Source of the DNA: an uncultured Alistipes sp.
GTDB taxonomy: Bacteria; Bacteroidota; Bacteroidia; Bacteroidales; Rikenellaceae
DNA: 20,139 bases
Assembly (NCBI GenBank): GCA_900769525.1
Contig: CAAGGY010000018.1
Location: 1-20,139, forward strand
Reading direction: 5' to 3'
Both the position numbers and the translations under genes were made by a program. The number at the start of each line of letters is the position of its first letter. Positions within the stretch are counted from its first letter, which is position 1. The notes beneath the pieces were generated by a model. That model saw nothing but the letters and a program-made list of their open reading frames with translations, ran no database searches and was not told the origin of the DNA. Positions 1-5,703 of the stretch are shown here, one piece after another.

Positions 1-114
1 GCTTCCTTCAGATTCCACCTCGCGATGGACACCCTTGCCTTTGGCTATATGCTTCCCGTCATTAGGGCGCATTGGGGACTTTCACCCGTTAGAACATGCC
101 CCTGCTGGGCGTAC
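1..114 (-). mobile_element. Group II intron (IIC-type), 5' end of domain I, truncated by the window edge
   Basis: Read on the minus strand from 114 downwards, the sequence begins GTACGCCCAGCAGGGGC and continues through GGGTGAAAGTCCC to a block reading GCAAGGGTGTCC, then TGGAATCTGAAGGAAGC at the window edge. From memory, this series closely matches the 5' end and domain I of bacterial group IIC introns such as the Oceanobacillus iheyensis intron. The first five bases are GUACG where the family consensus is GUGYG, so position 3 departs from consensus. The rest of domain I, the reverse-transcriptase/maturase gene and domains V and VI would lie left of position 1 and cannot be seen. The short plus-strand reading frames across this stretch are not genes. 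The junction lies directly after a terminator hairpin, the preferred target of class C introns, which supports both the identity and the exact boundary. Confidence 0.88.
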
Positions 115-154
115 AAAGAGGAGGGGTTGCCCGCAACAGTGCGAACAACCCCTC
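115..154 (-). terminator. Intrinsic terminator of the mltG-DUF4293 operon, interrupted by the group II intron
   Basis: On the minus strand a perfect 9-bp stem pairs 146-154 with 121-129 (GAGGGGTTG with CAACCCCTC). Inside it is a second 3-bp CGC/GCG stem (141-143 with 132-134) across a small internal loop. The stem is followed by a short pyrimidine run, CTCTTT (120-115), and then immediately by the intron's first base at 114. It lies 22 bp past the DUF4293 stop codon. The T tract is short, so the original U-run was probably split by the insertion and may continue in the 3' exon outside the window. Confidence 0.8.
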
Positions 155-175
155 GCGAACTATTATGTGGTAGCT

Positions 176-634
176 CTATCGGATTCTATCCAACGAGCGC
201 ACCAGCACCTCATCCTTAAATATAGCACGGCTTGCCAAGTAAGCCAACACAAGAGAGACGATTGGCATAGGTGCTGCCCAGCCAAACTGACGGTGCTCAA
301 CCTCGAAGCCCTCGAAGATGCGAGATGTAAGCCAATAGTAGAGGCCAATCATAATGAGCGAGCCAAGCAACAGCACAATCTCCACAGCACATAGGCGAAT
401 CTGAAGCGTGCGGCGCTTAAACAAGAAGATAGTGACCAAAGGAAGCAGTGTCGCCAAGATAAGCATGATGCCAAGCCAGATGGTTGACTGCGATGCATCG
501 CCACAGCGAAGTGTGAAGGCTGTGAGCTCGAAAGTTTCGCCAGCAACGCCAAAGGTGGCAATAGGCATAAAGAGTGTGAACGACATAAGCAGTGTCGCCA
601 CAAGTAAGTAGAGTGATTGGATACGCTGAATCAT
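176..634 (-). CDS. DUF4293 family four-TM membrane protein
   Basis: This 152-residue inner-membrane protein of unknown function matches the Bacteroidota-specific DUF4293 family. It has four hydrophobic segments at about residues 7-29, 52-72, 80-102 and 117-137. A charged C-terminal tail, KDEVLVRSLDRIR, resembles the conserved end I remember for this family. The first hydrophobic stretch follows only six residues, so the ATG at 634 is a sensible start. It is the last gene of the minus-strand operon, 29 bp after the glycosyltransferase stop, and the terminator at 115-154 follows it. No catalytic motif is visible, so no activity can be assigned. Family assignment comes from size, topology and remembered motifs, not a search. 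Confidence 0.82.
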   Translation of the reverse strand: MIQRIQSLYLLVATLLMSFTLFMPIATFGVAGETFELTAFTLRCGDASQSTIWLGIMLILATLLPLVTIFLFKRRTLQIRLCAVEIVLLLGSLIMIGLYYWLTSRIFEGFEVEHRQFGWAAPMPIVSLVLAYLASRAIFKDEVLVRSLDRIR

Positions 635-663
635 AGTTATTTAGTTTTAATTATTTACACGAA

Positions 664-1605
664 TTATAGCTCGTTGTCAATCTGGTAGCTATTTCTATCT
701 GACGAGCGGCGGTTGATAAGCTCGCCGAGGAAACCGGCCAAGAACAACTGCACACCAAGCACAATAGCGACAAGGCTGAGGTAGAAGAGTGGCTGATTTG
801 TGAGCGGATGGCCGCTTACAAACTTATCGACAATAATCCAGGCTACGGCAACAAAGCCGAGAAGGAACATCAGCGTGCCGAGACCACCAAAGATATACAT
901 AGGTGAACGTCCGAAGTGCGACATAAACGACACGGAGATAAGGTCGAGATAGCCCTTAACCATGCGTTCAAGGCCAAACTTCGACTTGCCATACTTGCGC
1001 TCGTGGTGCTCGACAACCTTCTCGCCGATGCGCTTAAAGCCTGCGTGCTTAGCCAAGATTGGGATGTAGCGGTGCATCTCGCCATAGACCTCGATAGACT
1101 TAACAACCTTACGGCGATAGGCCTTGAGGCCACAGTTAAAGTCATGTAGCTTAATGCCCGACATAATGCGTGCTGTGAGGTTAAAGAACTTGCTTGGCCA
1201 GCGCTTGCCGATAGGGTCATAGCGCTTGCGCTTCCAGCCCGACACAAGGTCGTAGCCATCCTCTAAAATCATGCGGCGAAGCTCTGGAATCTCGTCGGGA
1301 GAGTCCTGCAGGTCGGCATCCATAGTGATGACAACCTCGCCCTCGGCCATATCGAAGCCACAATACAAAGCTGCCGACTTACCATAGTTGCGCACGAAGC
1401 TAATGCCTCGGATAGCGGGATAGTCGCCCTTGAGGCGCCCGACAACACTCCACGAGCTATCCGTAGAGCCATCGTCGACCATGATAACCTCGTATGTAAG
1501 GTTGTTGGCCTTAGCCACACGGTCGATCCATGCCACCAACTCGGGGAGTGACTCCTCCTCGTTGTAGAGTGGCACAACAACAGATATATCAATCTTCTGC
1601 TCCAT
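664..1605 (-). CDS. Family 2 glycosyltransferase, polyprenyl-phosphate sugar transferase (DPMS/GtrB-like)
   Basis: The product (313 aa) is predicted to move a sugar from a nucleotide sugar onto a polyprenyl phosphate at the cytoplasmic face of the inner membrane. The GT-A domain covers about residues 1-230: VVPLYNEEES (10-19), DDGSTDSS (44-51), the metal-binding DADLQD (96-101), and a basic loop ERKYGKSKFG (202-211) typical of dolichol-phosphate mannose synthase and GtrB/ArnC relatives. Two membrane segments follow, at about 235-258 and 272-296, as in the GtrB subgroup, then a polar tail. Length is normal for that subgroup. It begins 14 bp after the DUF4199 gene and is co-transcribed with mltG, which suggests an envelope or glycolipid role. 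The actual sugar and acceptor cannot be told from sequence. Confidence 0.92.
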   Translation of the reverse strand: MEQKIDISVVVPLYNEEESLPELVAWIDRVAKANNLTYEVIMVDDGSTDSSWSVVGRLKGDYPAIRGISFVRNYGKSAALYCGFDMAEGEVVITMDADLQDSPDEIPELRRMILEDGYDLVSGWKRKRYDPIGKRWPSKFFNLTARIMSGIKLHDFNCGLKAYRRKVVKSIEVYGEMHRYIPILAKHAGFKRIGEKVVEHHERKYGKSKFGLERMVKGYLDLISVSFMSHFGRSPMYIFGGLGTLMFLLGFVAVAWIIVDKFVSGHPLTNQPLFYLSLVAIVLGVQLFLAGFLGELINRRSSDRNSYQIDNEL

Positions 1606-1619
1606 AGATATTCTAAAAT

Positions 1620-2201
1620 TTAGAGCTCAGGCTCACGACGCACAAAGTATGCGATGATAAGACCCAAGAGGGTGCCGCCAATGATATAGTTGCCCATAGC
1701 AGCGAAGATATTATCGAATACCGAAGGGCGAGAGCTCGACTCAAGGCCCTCAATCATAGTATCAACCATACTATCGTAGCTGGCAGCAGATACACCTGTC
1801 TGGTCAACCTGCGCCAAGAGGCTGGCAGCGCTATCCATCTGCTCAATAAGAGCGTTAACATAGGTATCATAACCCACAACAGCAATAAAGAGCGTGTTGG
1901 CAAGGCCTACGACAATACCTGTAAGCACCGATGTAGAGAACACGTATATAAGGCCATAGCTGAAAGGAAAACCCTCACGTGGCTCGGCACTCAACGAGCG
2001 ACGCTTAGTAAAGCGGTACAACAACCAGACAAAGATAACAAGCGAGATTATCATCTCTAAAGTGAGCACAAGCGACATTGTAGACATCGCCATACCGCTC
2101 TTAATCTTGATAAAGTTCTCAAAAATTGATGATAGGCCCATCACAAGACCGAGGAGTGCTCCAGCGCGAAGCACATCGCTCCAAAAAATCTTATTATTCA
2201 T
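1620..2201 (-). CDS. DUF4199 domain-containing membrane protein
   Basis: This 193-residue inner-membrane protein of unknown function resembles the Bacteroidota DUF4199 family. Hydrophobic segments lie at about residues 8-28, 42-64, 82-108 and 168-188. Between the third and fourth is a polar loop of about 60 residues (110-167). A short basic patch (FTKRRS) follows the second segment and the chain ends in a basic and acidic tail (VRREPEL). The ATG at 2201 starts one base after the mltG stop codon, so the two genes are probably translationally coupled, and the glycosyltransferase gene follows after 14 bp. No enzyme motif is present. Conserved linkage with an envelope glycosyltransferase is only suggestive of function. 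Confidence 0.83.
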   Translation of the reverse strand: MNNKIFWSDVLRAGALLGLVMGLSSIFENFIKIKSGMAMSTMSLVLTLEMIISLVIFVWLLYRFTKRRSLSAEPREGFPFSYGLIYVFSTSVLTGIVVGLANTLFIAVVGYDTYVNALIEQMDSAASLLAQVDQTGVSAASYDSMVDTMIEGLESSSRPSVFDNIFAAMGNYIIGGTLLGLIIAYFVRREPEL

Positions 2202-2202
2202 A

Positions 2203-3222
2203 TTACTTCTTAATATTACGTCGATTCAAAGCCTCGTGGTAGGCACGTGCATTGATGCTATGCTCCTTGCCTGTACGAGCAAAATTGTGCTTGCCATCAA
2301 ACTCTGGGCGAGCACAGAAGTAGAGGTAGTCGTGGACCTCGTAGTTGAGCACCGCCTCGATAGCTGCCACATCGGGCATAGCGATAGGCGTTGGAGGGAG
2401 GCCCTTATGGATATAGGTGTTATAGGGCGACTCGACCTCGAGATGGCGCTTGAGTATTCGCTTGATAGTAGGGTCACCCAAGGCATACTTAACCGTAGGG
2501 TCGGCCTGTAGCAACATATCCTTTTTAAGACGATTCATATAGACACCTGCAATGCGTGCCATCTCGCTCTTAGCGTTGGTCTCCTCGTGGACAATCGAGG
2601 CGAGGGTCATAACCTCCAATGGCGAGAGGCCACAACGGTCAAGGCCACGCTGGTGCTCAGGCGTAGACCAGAACTTGTCGCTCTCGTCCTTAAACTTGCG
2701 GACAAGCTCCTCGGCAGTAATCTCGCTATAAAACTCATAGGTATTGGGGATGAATATCGAGAACATAGCCTCCGCAGAGTCGAAGCCAAGCTCCTTGACA
2801 AGGCTCTTATCTCTCAGAGCACGGAGCATATCGGCCTCGCTAATCTCGCTCTTAGCAGCAATCTTTTGGGCCAGAGCCTCAGGCGTGCGGGCATTGTTGA
2901 TTGTAAGGCGCACAGTGGTGCTCTCGCCATATTTTAGTGTGCGTACGATGGTCATTACGGACATCTGCTCATACATAAGGAATGTACCCACTCGCAAGTG
3001 GTTTTTGAGGTCGAGGTAATCGGCATAAAACTCGAAGGCAAAGTCGTACTTACAATACTTCTTAACCTTCTCAACTACAGCCTCATAGTCGGTCTTGGGC
3101 GTGATGCGCACAGAGAAGTCCTCGGTGACACTCTGACCATAGAACATCTCGTATGCGCAGTAGGCCGCAGCACCTGCTGCAAGAAGGATAAAAAGCGAGA
3201 GATAAATAAAAATTTTACGCAT
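2203..3222 (-). CDS. mltG: Endolytic murein transglycosylase MltG (YceG-like)
   Basis: MltG cleaves nascent glycan strands in peptidoglycan and is thought to set their length. The protein (339 aa, normal for the family) has one N-terminal membrane anchor (about residues 4-24) and a periplasmic domain. The catalytic region reads ASIVHEETN (208-216), where E214 aligns with the essential glutamate of the E. coli enzyme. It is followed by LQADPTVKYALG (238-249) and SPYNTY..GLPPTPI (265-280), both characteristic of YceG/MltG. It is the first gene of the minus-strand operon. A TAnnTTTG box at 3240-3247 lies just upstream, which would give a leader of only about ten bases. The ATG at 3222 places the anchor directly at the N terminus, so the start is secure. 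Confidence 0.95.
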   Translation of the reverse strand: MRKIFIYLSLFILLAAGAAAYCAYEMFYGQSVTEDFSVRITPKTDYEAVVEKVKKYCKYDFAFEFYADYLDLKNHLRVGTFLMYEQMSVMTIVRTLKYGESTTVRLTINNARTPEALAQKIAAKSEISEADMLRALRDKSLVKELGFDSAEAMFSIFIPNTYEFYSEITAEELVRKFKDESDKFWSTPEHQRGLDRCGLSPLEVMTLASIVHEETNAKSEMARIAGVYMNRLKKDMLLQADPTVKYALGDPTIKRILKRHLEVESPYNTYIHKGLPPTPIAMPDVAAIEAVLNYEVHDYLYFCARPEFDGKHNFARTGKEHSINARAYHEALNRRNIKK

Positions 3223-3235
3223 TATTCCATTTTTT

Positions 3236-3266
3236 TTTGCAAAGATACATTTTTTTTGTACTTTTG
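3236..3266 (+). promoter_or_regulatory. Bacteroidota-type promoter of the SRP RNA gene
   Basis: A TTTG (3236-3239) and a TACTTTTG (3259-3266, TAnnTTTG) are separated by exactly 19 bases, which matches the known Bacteroidota housekeeping sigma consensus. The expected start, a few bases after the -7 box, coincides with the GGGTAAG at 3271-3277 that forms the 5' strand of the RNA's closing helix. Confidence 0.82.
3240..3247 (-). promoter_or_regulatory. Probable -7 element of the mltG operon promoter
   Basis: The minus strand reads TATCTTTG here, an exact match to the Bacteroidota -7 consensus TAnnTTTG, 18 bp before the mltG start codon. A convincing -33 TTTG is not present at the usual distance; the upstream DNA is mainly an A-run on this strand. 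The box lies between the -33 and -7 boxes of the opposing SRP RNA promoter, so the two promoters are interleaved. Confidence 0.6.
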
Positions 3267-3270
3267 TGCC

Positions 3271-3366
3271 GGGTAAGTCTTATACGACCAGCTCCTACAG
3301 AACCCCCCAGGTGAGGAATCAAGCAAGGGTATGTGGTTGTAGCGGTGCGATATAAGTAGCTTACCC
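3271..3366 (+). ncRNA. ffs: Signal recognition particle RNA, small bacterial (4.5S-like) type
   Basis: This RNA of about 96 nt binds Ffh and supports co-translational targeting of membrane proteins. The apical domain is diagnostic. A GGAA tetraloop (3315-3318) is closed by TGA/TCA (3312-3314 with 3319-3321). Next to it is the conserved internal loop CAGG (3308-3311) opposite AGCA (3322-3325), as in domain IV of E. coli 4.5S RNA. The rest folds as one long hairpin: GGGTAAG (3271-3277) pairs with CTTACCC (3360-3366), CTTATA with TATAAG, and CTACA with TGTAG. There is no Alu domain. A consensus promoter precedes it and a T-run follows. The ends are set by the closing helix and could be off by a few bases. 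Confidence 0.92.
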
Positions 3367-3376
3367 TCTTTTTTTT
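3360..3376 (+). terminator. 3' end and U-tract of the SRP RNA
   Basis: The 3' strand of the closing helix (CTTACCC) is followed directly by TCTTTTTTTT. Together with the GC-rich base of the long hairpin this is a plausible factor-independent terminator. The stem partner is 80 nt upstream, so it is not a compact classical hairpin. Confidence 0.6.
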
Positions 3377-3396
3377 GTCCCTATCTAAGCACCCCT

Positions 3397-4020
3397 CTAC
3401 CCTATTTCAATACCCTGGTAGATAGCCTCAATCACCCACATACAGAGCCTATTTGCAAGATAGTAGCCGATGATGAAGCTCGCCCACGTAGTCCAGTCAC
3501 TACGACCCGCACCACGGCGGAACGCTACATAGCTCCAGTAAAGCATCCACACCACAACCACAACGCAGAATAGAGCCATAAGCACTGCCACAAGCGCATC
3601 GCCACGCAACAACTGCATGAAGTCGCTGCTAAACATTGCATACTTTATCTTGCCGATAACAACAACGGGCAGAAGCAGCAACGTAGCGGGCCAATGGGCA
3701 AACAACAGACGAGCATAGCAATCGGTGAGCTTGGCTGCTCTACTGTGGAAGAGGGTAAAAACGTAGAGCACCGACGATGGTATAATCCAGACCACGATAT
3801 TGAGCATCAGGTGCCACCACAATGGCATATAACCAACCACATCGTAGCCCGCAACACTCACGGGCATGACACTCAGATACCAACCCGCAAGAGTCGAGAT
3901 GATAAGCCAGGCAAGGCCCCACAACAGGGCATTCTGCGTAGATATATCATCAACCCTATTCACAAGGCGACAGATGATACCTATGCGCTCTGTATTGTTC
4001 TCTACCTTACACTTAGTCAT
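3397..4020 (-). CDS. Five-TM membrane protein, Yip1-like
   Basis: The product is a polytopic inner-membrane protein of 207 aa with five hydrophobic segments, at about residues 31-51, 69-90, 103-123, 142-166 and 179-198. A short polar N terminus precedes the first segment. This length and topology fit Bacteroidota proteins annotated as Yip1-domain proteins, but I see no motif that proves it. I chose the ATG at 4020, 15 bp after the barrel gene stop. A TTG at 4032, in the same frame, would add four residues and is less likely. It is the last gene of the TPR-barrel operon, and its 3' end faces the SRP RNA gene with about 20 bp between the T-run and its stop. Function is unknown. Confidence 0.68.
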   Translation of the reverse strand: MTKCKVENNTERIGIICRLVNRVDDISTQNALLWGLAWLIISTLAGWYLSVMPVSVAGYDVVGYMPLWWHLMLNIVVWIIPSSVLYVFTLFHSRAAKLTDCYARLLFAHWPATLLLLPVVVIGKIKYAMFSSDFMQLLRGDALVAVLMALFCVVVVVWMLYWSYVAFRRGAGRSDWTTWASFIIGYYLANRLCMWVIEAIYQGIEIG

Positions 4021-4035
4021 ACCAAAGATCAAACG

Positions 4036-5694
4036 TTAAAAATCCATCTTTATACCGAGCATAAAGCCTGCACCCTGGCGATAGTAGTTGGCGAAGTCGT
4101 AAATCTCGCTATTGATAAGGTTCTCGCCATCGACATAGAGCTCAAAGCTACGGTTGATACGATAGCTTACGCCAAGGCCCAAATCGAAGCTTAGAGGCAT
4201 TGTCACCACACTTATCTGCGTAGCCTCGTCAGTGGGTAGCTGCGACCACTTCTGCGCACCAATCATATCGCCCTTGACGTAGAACTTCCACTTACGCAGT
4301 GTGTACTCAACGCCAATGTTACCACGCATATTTGGATCCGACTGCTCGAACTCCGAGGAGTGATTGTCGAAGTGGTATCTAAAGTCAAGGTCAATCTTAA
4401 GGCCAGCAACGGGCATAATCTCAGTGCCGAGGCCTACGAAGAATCGGTTGTTGTTATTGGCCTTGAGACCAAACATTCCTGGACGTGTGATGTACCAGAA
4501 GAGCTGGTCACGCATGAAGTTAGCACCAAGGAACAGGTGGTAGGCAACCCTCGACGAGAACAACGTGCCTGTAAAACCGAGCGAGAGGTTATAGCTTAGG
4601 GTGTTGTCAATAGTGGTAGCTTCAGAAGCGATAGCCGCAAAGTCGAGATATGGATTGCGTCTAAACAGCGACGAGAGGTTGTTGTGCTGCACCTCTGTAT
4701 CGAGCTCGATGTATGGCGCAAACGAGGCTTTGTTAAGGTCGAATAGTATCTTAGCACGTGCCATTATATAGGGCAAGGTCTTATCCTGCTCCCTAACCTT
4801 GTCGTAGAGATAGCCCAGGCTTGCATCGACCGAGAAGAAACCAAAGCGGCGAGCATAGCCCACGCTACCACCCACACACAGCTCGTTACGATTACCGCCC
4901 CACCAATCCGCCTCAAGGTCGATGGTAATACGGTTGCCACTAAAGTCACGAGCGAGCTTTGCCGAGCCTCCAGCACGATACTCCGAAAGAATGTCAGACT
5001 CGGTAGCAGGCAACGAGTGCTCCCAAATACCACCATGAGCCTCAACGCTGAAGTTTAGACGTGACAGGTCGACAAACTCGTCGCCAAACTTTAGGCCAAG
5101 CCCGGCGTTGTGAAACACACTTCTATCGGGGGTTTCGGCAGCATAGCTATTATAGATGTTGTTGTCGTATGTGAGTAGACCCTCAAATAGATAGTTACCT
5201 ACGAACAATCCTCCGCCAATGCTTGCTCGGTTGTTCATGGTGTAACTTTGAGCTATGGGGCGCTCAACATTAGTTACGCTGTGGCGTGCTGCAAAGTCGC
5301 CCAAATGGTCGATACCAACGCCAAAATAGCCCATCTTTGGTGTCTGCAACGTGTAGCGCAGACGAGCCTCAGAGCCTAATGGGTAGCCCACAGCGGCCTT
5401 AGCAAAGAGTCGCTTATAGTTGGTATAGTCCCAATAGGATGCACGTGCAGGGTTGAAGTTATGAGCATCGAGCGATATCTGCCACAACGAAGGTGTAACC
5501 TGATAAGCGATATCGGGGTCGATACGGGGGTCATCTGCAATGATAGTTGGTGCAAGGAGCTTGGATGCAGGGGCGATATCTGGGGTATAGGTCGTGGTGA
5601 CCTCAACACTACCCTCCTGCGCCTGAGCAACAAACGGAGCAAAACCCAAAAGAAGGGTTAAGCACAACAACTGCGAAAAAACATATCTCTTCAT
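4036..5694 (-). CDS. Outer-membrane beta-barrel protein (TonB-receptor-like barrel, no plug)
   Basis: The protein (552 aa) starts with a signal peptide (about residues 1-25, cleavage near AQA|QEG). The rest is mostly alternating amphipathic strands rich in aromatics, ending in a terminal phenylalanine as outer-membrane barrels do. The C-terminal stretch (ELYVDGENLINSEIYDF) resembles the last strands of TonB-dependent receptors. There is no room for a plug domain and no TonB box is evident, so transport of a large ligand by the TonB mechanism is doubtful. The mature N terminus, with VTTTYTPDIAPASK, resembles a Bacteroidota barrel family that I recall lying beside very large TPR proteins. It begins nine bp after such a gene here. 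No substrate can be named. Confidence 0.8.
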   Translation of the reverse strand: MKRYVFSQLLCLTLLLGFAPFVAQAQEGSVEVTTTYTPDIAPASKLLAPTIIADDPRIDPDIAYQVTPSLWQISLDAHNFNPARASYWDYTNYKRLFAKAAVGYPLGSEARLRYTLQTPKMGYFGVGIDHLGDFAARHSVTNVERPIAQSYTMNNRASIGGGLFVGNYLFEGLLTYDNNIYNSYAAETPDRSVFHNAGLGLKFGDEFVDLSRLNFSVEAHGGIWEHSLPATESDILSEYRAGGSAKLARDFSGNRITIDLEADWWGGNRNELCVGGSVGYARRFGFFSVDASLGYLYDKVREQDKTLPYIMARAKILFDLNKASFAPYIELDTEVQHNNLSSLFRRNPYLDFAAIASEATTIDNTLSYNLSLGFTGTLFSSRVAYHLFLGANFMRDQLFWYITRPGMFGLKANNNNRFFVGLGTEIMPVAGLKIDLDFRYHFDNHSSEFEQSDPNMRGNIGVEYTLRKWKFYVKGDMIGAQKWSQLPTDEATQISVVTMPLSFDLGLGVSYRINRSFELYVDGENLINSEIYDFANYYRQGAGFMLGIKMDF

Positions 5695-5703
5695 AACGCT
5701 AAA

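Noticed and set aside
25..394. Two short plus-strand reading frames over the left end.
   Set aside because: They cross the group II intron domain I, the terminator hairpin and the antisense of the DUF4293 gene; their composition is what those features dictate and they show no known protein pattern.
3220..3230. A minimal leader frame on the minus strand, ATG GAA TAA, whose stop overlaps the mltG start (TAATG).
   Set aside because: A two-codon frame in an AT-rich leader is easily a chance event; no ribosome binding site supports it. It is only of interest if related genomes keep it.
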